NCBI GenBank assembly: GCA_029255685.2
Contig: CM055319.2
Coordinates: 38,698,530 to 38,762,529 of the forward strand
DNA from: Silene conica
Lineage: Eukaryota; Streptophyta; Magnoliopsida; Caryophyllales; Caryophyllaceae
Reading direction: 5' to 3'
DNA: 64,000 bases
The notes beneath the pieces were generated by a model, which saw only the letters and a program-made list of their open reading frames with translations, had not been told where the DNA came from and searched no databases. The translations under genes were made by a program, and so were the position numbers. Positions 47,489 to 58,831 of this stretch are shown in pieces. Numbering within the stretch: position 1 is the first letter of the stretch; every line of letters starts with the position of its first letter.

Positions 47489-48319
47489 TGATACACCAAA
47501 CCAGGGGGTAAGGTGATATTTCTGAAGTCTTAAAGAACTGATAGGTAAACCCTGAACTTCGAGACTCAAGCCAAGCACAGAAATCTCTTAGGACAGTGAT
47601 CTTAAGAATACCTTAATCACCCAAGCAGTGCACAAGGGACTAAAGCAATCTTAAGCCAAATAACTAAGCAAGGCACAAGTTATTTGTGTTAACTAAGCAA
47701 GGCACAAGTTAACTAAAAATAAGAGAGAAACTCTTAGGCTTTTTCTGTATTCATTCCGCCCTTACAAGTGTATAGAGGCTGCCTTTATATAGGCTTACAA
47801 AAGAGATCAGAACCTTACAAGTTCTCTGATCTAAGGGCTCATAATGGCCTAAGTAATCTACACAAAAGATAACAGACTAAGGAGACCAAAAGGAACGTTG
47901 GAGTTGTGGTCCTTATACTGAAAAGAATCCCTGCCCAAGCTTCTAAAACCCTGCACAAACAGACTGTCAAATGCATGCTCCCTTTCCTGTCAACACACAG
48001 GCTGTTTGTCTGTTTCCATAAATGGAATGACAACTTTTCTGTAACTTCTACTTTGCTCTAGGCTCTTTGCTCATTGTATGCTTTTATGGACCATGACAAA
48101 ACACTACTCCCAACGACACTTTAGATGCTTACACCAGCTGCGCAAAAGTAAGGAAAGTCCCTTATGCTGGCCTACTCTTTGATTAACCTCTCCTTAGGCT
48201 TACTACTGAATTAATGTTGGAAAAGTAGCTGGAGTCCCTGGTTAGACAACTCCCTTAAGGATTCAGGCCATTTCTCTTGGTTGTTGATGAATAAAGCATC
48301 CCCCTTTGCTCCTGCATCA
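47489..48319 (-). repeat. LTR of H2 with TATA box
   Basis: 831 bp, the mirror of the H1 LTR. TATATAAAG on the - strand at 47783-47791 points transcription leftward, so the two LTRs of the pair are convergent promoters. Confidence 0.92.
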
Positions 48320-48604
48320 TTCAGATTCCTGGTTGCTAGGAATATCCACCTCTTCATCATCAAAACATAATCCCGGAATAGGATTCAACTCATGCATTGG
48401 TTTGCTACGTAGAAAGTCATCCTCATCTGGCCCTGTTTTCCTTTCTGCAACTGGTATGGTATTTTTATTCATTGTACTCAAAACTCTCTGAATGAAATCT
48501 CGTTTAATCTTTGTTTTTTGTGCAGATTGTTGTCTATGCTTGGTTTTCTGTGCTGAATTCCTAGCCATGATACGAGGAAGATCAAAGCTAGGGCATGAAA
48601 GTGT
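48320..48604 (-). pseudogene. LINE ORF1 N-terminus
   Basis: ATG at about 48567 (MARNSAQKTKHRQQ) opens a basic N-terminal region followed by an acidic stretch ending SNQESE, where H2 begins. A basic start is usual for the RNA-binding ORF1 protein of plant LINEs, but no domain is left to prove it. The assignment rests on its place between the LINE TSD and ORF2. Confidence 0.65.
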
Positions 48605-48618
48605 CATCACTTTATTTC

Positions 48619-49116
48619 ATTCATTCACGCATATGCTAGATATTAATTCACTTAAAATGGATAAATAAAAGTTGATGGGGTCTTCCTCGTATAACCAAAA
48701 TTTGAGAATAGTCTTTATAAATCGGACTCCCATGAATCCCTTCTTCGTCGGTAGGCATAATATGACCCCTTCTACGTCGGGTAAGTGGGAAAAGATGATT
48801 TATTTTATCTCAACATCATGGTCACTCGATACTATCTAGTGACTGAGATGGACTAATAGATAGGATTTACGGAAATCTATCGACCAAGAGTTCCGACGGT
48901 GGAATTAGCCATACTGTGGGCTTATCAATATACGGAAATTGAGTCTTGGGATCGTTTATATAATTCTTGAGGGAGATCAATTATATAAATGCATGAGTCT
49001 ACGAGTTTAAATACAATTTAATATAGACTTAAATCACAACAATGAGTTGCTTATATGGTTCTGTTTTATCTTCTTTTCAGTGTAGAAAACGTTCAAATTA
49101 AACTGTTGTATAACTA
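48619..49116 (+). other. Leader of copia I, second part
   Basis: About 500 bp between the LINE TSD and the gag start. Untranslated. It includes a short imperfect repeat with the words CCTTCTTCGTCGG and CCTTCTACGTCGG near 48738-48780. No coding or cassette here. Confidence 0.8.
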
Positions 49117-51597
49117 ATGGCTGGTGAAGACCCAATGCCAAGTGCCAAGCTAGCACGTGAATCCTGGCTAAAAGCCTTCATGGACTCCATGAATCAGTCT
49201 ACTAGACTGAGGAATGATGGGTCAAACTTCTCTGACTGGGAGGCAGCACTACGGAATGCTGCCATTGCTGACGGAAAGCTTAAGTACTTAACTGAGCCAA
49301 TTCCGGCACACCCAGGAACTGGAGCTAGAGCTAATGAAGTTCGCGCTCATAGCGACTTCGGCATGGAAGCGGGTGCGATAAAGAACGTACTCATCTATGC
49401 AATGGAATCCAATTTGCAAAGACGCTTCATAACCCATGTTGCAAACAAGATTTTCACCACGCTCACTAACGAATTCTCAAAAGCTCCGAGAATCGTTTCT
49501 TATGAGCATACCTGTCGCTTCTTTGAGGCGAAACTCCAGAAGGGCCAAGCGGTTAGCCCACATATTCTCAACATGATTGAGAATATCGAGAAACTGGAGG
49601 CCCTAAACTGCAAGATCAGTGATAGCATAATCGTTGATCGAATGCTTCATTCGCTTCATGATGGGTTCGCCCTCTTCAGGGCCAACTATTACATGAACGA
49701 CATGAAGAAGACTCCTCATGAGCTCCACTCCCTTCTCGTACAGACCGAGAAGGATCTGAAATTAAGTGGGAGCGTGAAGCAGGATGTTCTCATGATCTCC
49801 AGTAAGGGTAAGGGTAAGGGAAAAGCTAAAGCTCAGGGCGACCTAACAGTAGGCAAACCCAAGTTTAAGAAGTCAGGATTTACTAAGAGTGGGCCAGGTG
49901 AGTCGAGCAACTCACAGGGCAAAACAAAGAGCAAGGATACAAGCATGGAATGCCACCATTGCCACAAGACCGGGCATTGGAGGCGCTCATGCCCCGTGTA
50001 TCGTGAGGATATTAAGGCAGGCCGCGTTACTCCTGTCGGTATGACTTCTTCTTCTTTTATTCACATGATTGAGATTAACCATGCAAGTTACGGAACTTGG
50101 GTACTAGATACTGGTTGTGGTTCTCATCTATGTAATCATGTGCAGGGCCTCCGAAACCAAGAACCCCTCATCAAGGGTGAGGTTGATCTGCGTGTCGGGA
50201 ATGGAGCACGTGTTGCTGCAGTCTCGAGGGGAACATACGTGATCCAGCTTCCAAGTGGATTCGAGTTATCTTTATATAACTGTTATTATGTTCCTTGTTT
50301 GTCCAAAAACATTATTTCAGTTTCTGCGCTTGACAAACTTGGTTTTTCATTTGTAATAGAAAATAACAGTTGTATTTTCTCATTACATAATATGATTTAT
50401 GGCAAGGCACTTTCCATGAATGGAATTTATGTTTTAGATCAAACCACTGAAATATTACATGTGAATAATAAGAGATTAAAGGTAGGTGAAAAAGATCAAA
50501 CTTACCTATGGCATTGTCGTATGGGACACATAAATGAGAAACGCGTAAAACAGCTCATACAGAATGGAGCTATCTCGGCCTTTGATTTCGAATCATATGG
50601 CACGTGTGAATCATGTCTCATCGGTAAGATGACTCGTATTTCTTTCAAAGGTGTTGGAATGCGCGCTGCCGACCTATTAGGACTCATACATACGGACGTA
50701 TATGGCGCTATGTCGATCAACGCACGAGAAGGCTATAGGTATTTCATCACTTTCACGGATGATTCGAGTAGATATGTCTATGTCTACTTATTGAAGCATA
50801 AAAGTGAATCCTTTGACAAGTTCAAAGAATACCAGAATCGGGTACAGAACCAGCTGGGAAGAAAGATTAAAGCACTATGTTCTGATCGTGGTGGTGAGTA
50901 TCTTTCACACGACTTTGATCAACACCTTAAAGACTGTGGCATCGTGCTACAGTTGACTCCACCTGGAACACCACAATTAAATGGTGTGTCCGAACGGAGA
51001 AATCGAACTCTACTCGATATGGTTCGATCCATGATGAGTCACACCGTTGTGCCTGATTCATTGTTGGGCTATGCTCTTTTGTCAGCCGCTCTAATACTTA
51101 ACCGAAGTCCGTCTAAAGTTGTTGATAAGACTCCATACGAATTATGGAAGGGAACGGTCCCTAACTTGTCCTTTATTCGGGTTTGGGGCTGCGAGGCTTA
51201 TGTCAAGTGGAGACACGAGGATAAGCTCGGCCCGCGATCGGTCAAGACATACTTTATAGACTATCCAAAGGGGACTTTTGGTCATTACTTCTACTCGCCA
51301 ACCGAACATCGTGTTTTTGTTGCGGCTAGTGCGACGTTCTTAGAGAACGAATTTCTCGAGAACAAGTCGAGTAATAGAACCTTCGATTTATCGGAGGTTC
51401 AAGAACCAACTACTGAGCAACCATTGGAGGAAACAGTTCTTACAACCGAGGCTGCGGTAGATATTCCTGAGGAACCTAGGAGGTCGGGAAGAGTCTCTAT
51501 TCCTCTGGACAGATACATAGGTATGGTCGAGGAACATGACATAGATGACATCTTACTCCTAGAGGGTATGAACCCTCAACCTATAAAGGTGCCATGA
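49117..51597 (+). pseudogene. Copia I gag, protease and integrase
   Basis: 826 open codons from MAGEDPMPS. Gag (copia UBN2-type) at about residues 20-230, a Lys/Gly-rich stretch, zinc knuckle CHHCHKTGHWRRSC at about 279-292, protease active site VLDTGCGSHLCN near 329, the pre-integrase zinc finger (HCRMGH) near 466, and integrase with catalytic HTDVYG, CSDRGGEY and NGVSERRNRT (Asp, Asp, Glu). Integrase before RT is the copia order. The frame ends at 51597, where the RT frame should continue, so there is a frameshift or small deletion. Gag and integrase look intact. Confidence 0.93.
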
Positions 51598-52154
51598 CCA
51601 GTTCTTACTCAAAGCTATGCCTAGAAGCCATGCAATCCGAGATGGACTCCATGTATCAGAACAACGTGTGGGATCTTGTGGACCTACCTGCAAAGGTACG
51701 TCCCCTTCAATGCAAATGGCTTTACAAAATAAAGCATGTCGTGGAAGCTAAACAAGATATCCATAAGGCAAGACTAGTTGCTAAAGGTTTCACTCAAGTG
51801 CCAGGCTTCCACTACGATGAGATCTTTGCACCCGTAGTCATGCTACGTTCCATTCGGATTATCTTAGCGATCGCCGCATTTCATGACTATGAAATATGGC
51901 AAATGGACGTTAAAACCGCCTTCTTAAACGATTATTTGGAGGAAGATTTGTACATGGTACAACCCGAGGGTTTTATTGATCCAGAACATCCTAAGAAGAT
52001 TTGCAAGCTTAAGCGTTCCATCTATGGACTTAAGCAAGCATCACGGAGTTGGAATCATCGCTTCGACCAAGTGATAGAAGAGAATGGGTTCATTCGATCA
52101 GTCGGGAACCATATCTCTATATCAAGTCGAGTGGGAGCAAGATTGTATTCCTAG
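51594..52154 (+). pseudogene. Copia I reverse transcriptase, first part
   Basis: Begins within the conserved AMQSEMDSMYQNNVWDLVD entry of copia RT and covers CKWLYKIKH, RLVAKGFTQVPG, the motif A region QMDVKTAFLNDYLEEDLYM and KRSIYGLKQASRSW. A frameshift near 52105 separates it from the active-site part. The apparent ATG start is simply the first in this frame. Confidence 0.9.
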
Positions 52155-52895
52155 TATTGTATGTCGACGACATACTCTTGATTGGGAATGACATACCTCT
52201 CTTATCTTCGGTTAAAGCATGGTTGAAAAACCATTTCCAGATGAAAGATCTGGGAGAGGCACAAAGAATTTTGGGCATCCGTATCTACAGGGATAGATCA
52301 CGACGGATGTTGTCTCTCAGTCAGGAGTCTTACATAGATAAGATTCTAGAGAGATTCAGCATGACGAACTCCAAGAAGGGGTTCCTTCCTATGACTACTG
52401 GGCTTCACTTGAGCAAGACTCAAGAAGGTAAGACATTGGAAGAGAAAGAGCGCATGAGTCAGATTCCTTATGCTTCGGCTATAGGATCGATCATGTATGC
52501 CATGATATGCACACGTCCAGACGTTGCATATGCATTGAGTATGACAAGTCGATTTCAAGCTCATCCAGGTGAACAATACTGGATGGCCGTGAAAAACATT
52601 CTTAAGTACCTACAGAGGACTAAAGATTGGGGATTGACTTACGGAGGCGATTCGACGCTCTGCGCCACGGGTTACGCAGATGCTAGCTTCCAAACGGATC
52701 GAGATGACTCGAAATCTCAGTCTGGATTCGTTTTTACTCTTAATGGCGCTGCTATCAGCTGGAAAAGTTCTAAACAGAGTGTTACAGCAGATTCTACAAC
52801 TGAGTCCACGTAAAAGGAGATATTCATTGATAAGATCGCTACGGATGACAACATAGCCGATCCTCTCTCAAAAATCATTACGACGTGATAAGCAT
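52049..52895 (+). pseudogene. Copia I RT active site and deleted RNase H
   Basis: Contains LYVDDILLIGND with the RT catalytic Asp pair, MKDLGEAQRILGI, and RNase H start TGYADASFQTDRDD and SGFVFTLNGAAISWKSSKQ. After ADSTTEST the frame stops (52811-52813). It is followed at once by the far C-terminal piece FIDKIATDDNIADPLSK. The middle of RNase H, including the region of its later catalytic residues, is deleted. Confidence 0.9.
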
Positions 52896-53793
52896 GAAGG
52901 TCACATTAATTTCATGGGAATCAGATGTGTTCCTAAGTTGTAGTACTCTTTTATGAATTCATGTAATAATTCATTTTCACGTGTACTCTATTCAACCTCA
53001 TTGTTATGATATATAATGTTTTGTTTTTCATGTGGAATTGTACGCCAATTTTGAACACCACAAAGTGAACTGATTAACATTACATCGATTTAGTCCTTGA
53101 TTACCCACTTGAGCTGATAACTCAGGTAATCATTTTGTGACGTTGGTTGATGGTGGGTTCAACGAGCCATAAGTCACACGGCTGACTGACCAATCACAAA
53201 GGCGAGTTATATGGATATCTCGTAGGACACCCCGTGACAACGTTATGGAGTCCTAAATGTTTTATAATATTGGGTGCCAGGTCGTGGATAGGACCTCCAT
53301 AGTGTTCCTTAGAGTCGAGTCTTTTGACTTTCAACTGTCTCTTGAGATTAAGGCAGATTTTGGGTAACTTTGGTTTCTTTCCCACGGTCATCGTAACAGG
53401 GGCCAAGAGGATTTTTTCTGGGTTATTTCATGCTGCGCGATATCGGCAGGATTCGAGTTGAGGGAAATATCCAAACCCTTATTAGGATTTTATCATTTCT
53501 CAGGGCCACTCGAGGAGTAGTAACTGAAATGCATGGCCATGCTCGAATACATATTCGTTTTATCAGTTAAGTTACTCTCTAGTCGGGGAAACAACTCTTG
53601 ATACAGATCGCTTGTGAGATACGACCTTTGCGAATGCGGATTTGCAAATTGTCCTACATTGAGTGGGAGAAATTTTAAAAGGATATGAGAATCGGTTATC
53701 GCACCTACAGTTGTACGGACAAGTGGGAGTTTGTTGGAGCTTGTGTCCTCCACATGTAGTGTGATAACGTCATTGCACATACCCTTGTACGGA
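52896..53793 (+). other. 3' untranslated region of copia I
   Basis: Non-coding. Near its end, a tract AAGTGGGAG (53721-53729) followed by TGTTGGAGCTTGTGTCC (53732-53748) looks like a PPT plus an LTR start. A second, functional-position PPT and LTR follow 75 bp later. Nothing else recognised. Confidence 0.75.
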
Positions 53794-53805
53794 CAAGTGG
53801 GAGAT
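53794..53805 (+). other. Polypurine tract of copia I
   Basis: AAGTGGGAGAT-type tract immediately before the 3' LTR, typical of copia elements. Confidence 0.85.
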
Positions 53806-54816
53806 TATTGGGGCTGGTGTCCTTGACAATTAAGTACAATGACTTATCAAATCTCTTTAAGGATCACAAGGGCATACTTCAGTATTATTATCAGTTGATC
53901 CACGTTTATCAATAACGGTTGGCTTGCTAGATAAGTTTGACGTTATTGTCATACGGATGGCGGTGATCAACTGGTCCGTATACGTCACACCTATAGGACA
54001 CGTTTGAGAGATGTGAAGGTATGAAAATACAGTCACATTTATGCCAAATACGACTAAACAGTTAGTCAGAGGTATTGACTATTAAATTAGTCAATAAGAT
54101 GTTGAGATTATTATTTAATACGGATTAAATAATTTTAGCTAACACGGATTACATGATTAATTCGTAAATTAAATATAAACGGTTATATTTAATTAAATAT
54201 TGTATTCGCGTATTAATATAAACAGTTATATTAATTTGGGTAATTATACAATATCGTAATTTTATCAGACCATTATTAATACATCGACTGCATTAATATC
54301 TGATAACACGTGTACGATTTATAAATAAAACCCGCGAATAATATTTAGCTAATCGGGTCGAATCACGCAAAGGTATAAGGTAAGACTGGGAAAAGCACAC
54401 TCTCACCTCAACCCGTTCGGCCGACCCAATCACTACATAAGGAGAGTCCTTCTCCTTTTGTCAGGTTACTGCTTCTTTAATTGTTTTACTGATAAAACAC
54501 ATCTCAAGGAAATTAGGGTTTTGAGAACTGCCTTTTCCCAAAAACCCAGATCTCAAATCTAAAACCTCACAAAACTCTCCCCATATTGCAAGGCAATTGG
54601 AGAGCCTTTCTAGCACACGCGACATCATCTTAAACAAAGTCTTGGGTGCAAGTTATAGGAGGGAATTTACTTTAATTCCTGTTCTTAGGCCTATTCAAGC
54701 AAGGACCCGTGGTTGTATTCTTTTCATGTTTTTATTTAACTTATGACAATAATCTCAACTGTAAAATTCATTATAATCCTTCATGTTTAGGGCGAATACA
54801 TGTTTTATTCCCCACA
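53806..54816 (+). repeat. 3' LTR of copia I
   Basis: 1,011 bp, same length as the 5' LTR with only scattered substitutions visible. The first dinucleotide is TA where the 5' LTR has TG, a change in the end needed by integrase. Followed by TSD TCGTC. Confidence 0.93.
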
Positions 54817-54821
54817 TCGTC

Positions 54822-55826
54822 AACCACCGTGACCACAGTAAGCAATCTTTTTTTTAGTATCGACAATTCATTTGCGTTTATGTACTGTGTTCATTGTTAT
54901 TTTATTGCTTTTCGAGTTATCTTCCTGTTTATATTTTATTTACGAGTCTCTGGGCAGTAGGTGGAATGCTTATAGGTTTGTGCGACCACCCTAGCTCATG
55001 AGTGGTGGCCGTGAGTGGTGGCAAGTACCTGTGCTGGCCCTTCAAAACAGAATTAGATCACGAACTTTAGAATAGAAGACATACACCGTGTTCAGGGCTG
55101 GAGTTTGGTGGAGCTTGTGTGGTTATTATATAGGAAACGAGATAGGGGACTGTCAACCCCTGGAACCACCATGTGTTAGTGGTGGCAGTGGTGGTGGCCA
55201 TAGGTGGTGTAGGGCTAGGTGGTGAGAGAAAAGCCGTGAGAAGAAAGGGGTGCGTGCGAGTACGGAAAAAGGAAAAATAGAGTGTCGTGATGTGCAGGCT
55301 CTTTAGAGGTGACGTGGTGGTTGCTGTGGTGGTCCCTAGTGGTGTTAAGTGCGTGAAAGTTGTAGTTGGTGGTACATAGTTGAGGTTGGGTCTAGTAGTG
55401 GCCGCTATCGGGGTCCGGGCTCGTGGTGGTAGTGTCGGGAAAAGGGTCTGCAACAGACCACGGTACTGGGTTCTGCTTGTGGCTGTTGTTGCTGCGGCTA
55501 TTGCAGGGGCTATCGAGGGTCAGTGTAGTCGAGTCAGGGTGTATGGGTGGTGTCCGGTGGTTCATCGTGGTGCACTGGTGGCAACCACGGTGGGGTAGTG
55601 GCGGTTCAGGCGCAGAAAGGGGAGTCGTTGGGGGCTGTTAGTGTCGCGGACTGTTTTCGTATGTTACTTTCAGGGAGTCGATGGTCGTATTTTTAGGATG
55701 CTTTATGTTATTACTGTTAGCATGGTGCGTGTATAGTGTGTTCTGTTGTTTAATTTAGTGGGTTGTTATTTATTTGGTATTATTATTATTATTCGTTGTC
55801 GTGGTCTGATTGTTATTGTCATGGTC

Positions 55827-55867
<41 letters not shown>

Positions 55868-57116
55868 GTGTAGCATTGTTATTATTAATATTGTTATTAT
55901 CGTTTATTATTATTAGTACATATTATTATTATTTCTACTATTGTTCTTAGTTGTTATTGTTGTTAGTATTAGTATTGCTTGTAAGTATTGTCTATGTTGT
56001 TAAACATTAAGATGGTTAAGTGAGTTTTTATATGTGACGGTTATCAATAGTTTGATTATATGGTATATTTTCTATGTTCGTTTGTTCAATTGAAATTAGT
56101 TATAAAAGTAATAAGGACGGGTCGGTTATTTAATTAAAGTAGTAATGTTTATACGGTCTCGTTATGCATGATATTATTTAAATAATTAATTTGAATACTA
56201 AATATATTAAATTAGTTTGCATAATTGTGTTAGTTAGTAATTGTGTATATTATATGTTAGGTGACGATTTTGAAGTGCCATTATTCTGTTAACTCGCTGG
56301 CTTGCTATTGGACTATATTGCTATCAGGTAGGATACACTGACACTATACTCTTTGATGTGTTATGAATGGAGGTTGGATTGTGTGTTATGGATGTTGTGC
56401 ATGATTATATGAGAATGATATTGGTTGGATTGAGTGTTGATTATTATTATTATTGGTATGCGCATTGCATTATTTAATAGCAGATTGATTAAGAGTATTG
56501 TTGCATTCATGAGCATGGCATGTGCATTGGATACGGATTTGAGATGATGAAATATTTTTGGGCCAGGCTAGTTTTGCAGGACTAGACCTGGTGACCTCAG
56601 CTGTTATGCTGGTGTTCGGCGACGGCCGATTATAGTCTGTCGGGAGGTTCGGTATGGCTTGGTGCAAGGGTTTGAGATTGAGATTTGTGATTGAGAATGA
56701 GATTGAGCTCGAACATATCATTGCATTTGCATATCATACTTGTTGCATTATAATTATTGTGTTACCCTACTCAACCGCGAGGTTGACAGTGTATTCGTGT
56801 ACACCTACGATGATCCGGAATGGGGAGTAGATCCTACAGGTCAGACACAGATGAGCTAGGAGCTGGGGCAGGAATGTGAGATGCATACTTTGGACCGACT
56901 TAGAATTATATCACATCTAGAGCAATCATCAGTTATATTTTCTTTTCCGCTGTGTAGTAACTGTAATAACTAAAGTTTAAATTTTATCTGTTTTATATAA
57001 AGTACTTTGTATTGTTTTACTTTGTTATTCAGTACCTCAGACATTCCGAGATTGTAACAGCTCTATTTATTTGAGAATGTCTTGCTAAAGGCTCTTAAAT
57101 AAATGGGGGTGTTACA
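54822..57116 (+). repeat. Last piece of solo LTR F
   Basis: About 2.3 kb continuing F to its GGGGGTGTTACA end. It is the reverse complement of much of the D LTR, including the tract matching 27183-27520 that the 3' LTR of D lacks. A TTA/TTG microsatellite spans about 55779-55985. G/T-rich frames at 55380-55641 are low complexity. Confidence 0.88.
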
Positions 57117-57121
57117 ATTAC

Positions 57122-57345
57122 GCCTAACGAGGGCTTACTAAACGTGACTCAATTCAATTATCTTAATAAGTCGATTAACAAGATATCGTCACATAACCAT
57201 AATATAAATTGTCATCAAACTAGTTATAGTAAACATTAATAACAACTAATAGTAATATTAATAATAATACTAATACAAACACAACTAACAATAATAACAA
57301 CAATGTTAATAACAACCACTAACAAAATTAGTAATAATAATACAA
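57122..57345 (-). repeat. 5' LTR of D, second piece, truncated
   Basis: Resumes the D LTR exactly after the second ATTAC (compare 22885-23105) and is cut at about 57345, where the LTR of E begins. About 1.5 kb of this LTR is missing. Confidence 0.88.
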
Positions 57346-57898
57346 AATTTATAATTCCTAAACTTAAACTATAGATAGTGAAAGTCAGGGTCGAACCACA
57401 AGGAGGTGGGGAATGTTTATTGTTTGGTGTCAATGTTTAAAGGTAACAAATTTGGGGTTGATTACTATATCTAAGGCAACGATCAAAATAAACAAATAAT
57501 AAAAGATGAGAATAAAATATAATAAAAGGGATGCTAGGATGTTTGGGGTAATAAATAGCTAAGGTAATATAAATCCTAAGGTCAACATGTATTGCAGTCG
57601 CGTAAGGGGTGTAACATATCCTTTCGGTCTATGATACCTAATAGCTCCTTTCGGCCTATGCTATTAGTTCCTAGATCTCACAATTATTGGGTGTCAACAA
57701 TAAGGGTGATTCCTAAATCCTAGGTCACATACCTTTCAGTCTTAAGTAACCTAGCCGTCTTAAGGTGTAAACCAATGCCCTTCCCGTATCTCTTAATCTT
57801 GGGTAGGTCATTACTAACGTCCTACAAGTCTCCTTTCAGTCTCATTGTAGGATATTATAGTCAACAAGGAAAGACGAAACAAGATTCATGCGCGAGTG

Positions 57899-57972
57899 GG
57901 TCGACCGACCAGCTACTCCGGTCGGCCGACCACCGCCTTGGTCGACCGACCCACTATTTGAGTCGGCCGACC
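57899..57972. repeat. GGTCGACC cassette doublet (LTR of E, a)
   Basis: Cassettes 57899-57931 and 57940-57972, 21-bp arm spacing, spacers AGCTACTCC and CACTATTTG; second arms are GGTCGGCCGACC and AGTCGGCCGACC. The two cassettes start 41 bp apart; the matching doublet in A is 42 bp apart. Confidence 0.92.
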
Positions 57973-58427
57973 ACGGCTCTGCTACAAGTCGGTCTCGGAA
58001 TTTCTACTACCTATGCATATTCATCCCCTACATCCTAACATATGAAATTTAGCTACGCATGGTAATTGAAACGATAATAAAGACGGGAATAAACATGGAA
58101 AACATAGTAGATAATAATCTAAGCATGCAAGATTCAATAAAGCTTGGGAATTATAAGAACAATAATAAAACTAGATTAAAAGAGTAATTACCAAAGTCGG
58201 AATTAGGGCAGAAGGAACAAACTTTATTGAATGCTTGGGAATTATTGAAAGATTACAAAACTAAAGACGGAATAAAACTAGATTGTAACTTTATTGTAGC
58301 TTATTAACTAAGAAACTGAATGCCAAACCCTAATTACAAGATTAGCTTATATAGGGCAGAAAATTAGAGTTTCCTAAAGACTCCTACTTCTAAACTATTT
58401 CCGAAAACTGTTCCTGGGCTTCGCTGA

Positions 58428-58559
58428 GGTCGGTCGACCAGTTTGGTGGGTCGGTCGACCTCTTTTACGGACTTGAGCGAATTCTGGGCTTTCTTCAAGA
58501 TTTTGGACTTCATAAAAATCAGGCCTGGTCGGCCGACCCATATAGTAGGTCGATCGACC
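58428..58559. repeat. GGTCGACC cassette doublet (LTR of E, b)
   Basis: Cassettes 58428-58460 (direct arms) and 58527-58559, 21-bp spacing, spacers AGTTTGGTG and CATATAGTA; start distance 99 bp against 101 bp for the matching doublet in A. Confidence 0.92.
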
Positions 58560-58831
58560 GTAACCGCATAGAAAATCTCCGGTTTTCTTCTTGATTTGAC
58601 TCTTGGTAATTAAATAAGGACTCCAGTTGACTTTCCTGCGTTCCTTAATTATGCAGAAGACTCGAGGACATGAATTTGGTGCTAAATCGTCCCTTTTCCG
58701 CATAAATCTGCAAAAGTGCATAAAAATACGAAAGTACACGATTGTTGGGAAATAAGGGCTAAAACATAGTAAATGAGCGACCAAATGCGTGTAAAAATAG
58801 ATGAAAAACATCATAAAATAGACACGCATCA

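Larger units (their letters stand above)
44606..48319 (-). mobile_element. CRM-like element H2 (right half of inverted pair)
   Basis: The mirror image of 40324-44037: every paired landmark sums to 88643 (LTR ends, PBS, ATG), so the 3,714-bp arms have no net indel. It carries LTR, PBS and gag through RNase H, and stops at AFFSEKL. A few base changes separate it from H1. Confidence 0.93.
36986..48604 (-). mobile_element. L1-type LINE, interrupted by H1/H2
   Basis: Its 3' end lies on the left (poly-T 36986-36996, the poly-A tail on the - strand) and its 5' end at 48604, both against the 14-bp TSD, so the insertion is complete at its ends. About 3.6 kb of LINE remains. The H1/H2 block (40324-48319) replaces the rest of ORF1 and the start of ORF2. 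Frameshifts in ORF2 show it is dead. Confidence 0.9.
34730..54816 (+). mobile_element. Ty1/copia element I, complete ends, interrupted by LINE
   Basis: LTRs 34730-35740 and 53806-54816 are both 1,011 bp and nearly identical; TSD TCGTC at 34725-34729 and 54817-54821. PBS, long leader, gag, protease, integrase, RT and RNase H follow in copia order on the + strand. Without the LINE it is about 8.5 kb. It is broken by frameshifts near 51590 and 52105 and by a deletion in RNase H. The clade within copia is not certain. Its leader holds four GGTCGACC cassettes otherwise seen only in the Athila-like elements. Confidence 0.93.
27927..57116 (+). mobile_element. Solo LTR F (D family), interrupted by G and I
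   Basis: Begins TGTAATACCCCGTATTTTAG and ends GGGGGTGTTACA; flanked by ATTAC at 27922-27926 and 57117-57121. Its own sequence is 27927-28465, 34528-34729 and 54822-57116, about 3.0 kb in all. There is no PBS or interior between its ends, so it is a solo LTR of the D family, inserted in opposite orientation into the 5' LTR of D. It is longer than the 2.35 kb LTR of D. A TATTAT-type microsatellite lies at about 55779-55870. Confidence 0.9.
22250..57345 (-). mobile_element. LTR element D, no coding region (LARD-like), interrupted by F
   Basis: D has a complete 3' LTR (22250-24598), PPT (24599-24612), a 2.3 kb non-coding interior, tRNA-iMet PBS (26958-26969), and a 5' LTR in two pieces (26973-27926 and 57122-57345) split by F. 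Without F and its contents it is about 5.9 kb. No gag or pol is recognisable, so it is a large retrotransposon derivative dependent on a partner. Its leader resembles that of C. The left flank GATAC (22245-22249) is the expected TSD, but D's right LTR is cut off at E and the partner copy is not seen. Confidence 0.85.
57346..58831 (-). repeat. 3' LTR of E
   Basis: On the - strand it starts TGATGCGTGTC (58831 leftward), like the LTR of A, and lacks its last bases at the junction with D. A TATATAAG on the - strand at 58346-58353 is a likely TATA box. It holds two cassette doublets at positions matching those in A. Confidence 0.9.

Noticed and set aside
40324..48319. A foldback DNA transposon
   Set aside because: The arms are LTR, PBS and gag-pol of CRM-like elements, and no flanking target duplication is present.
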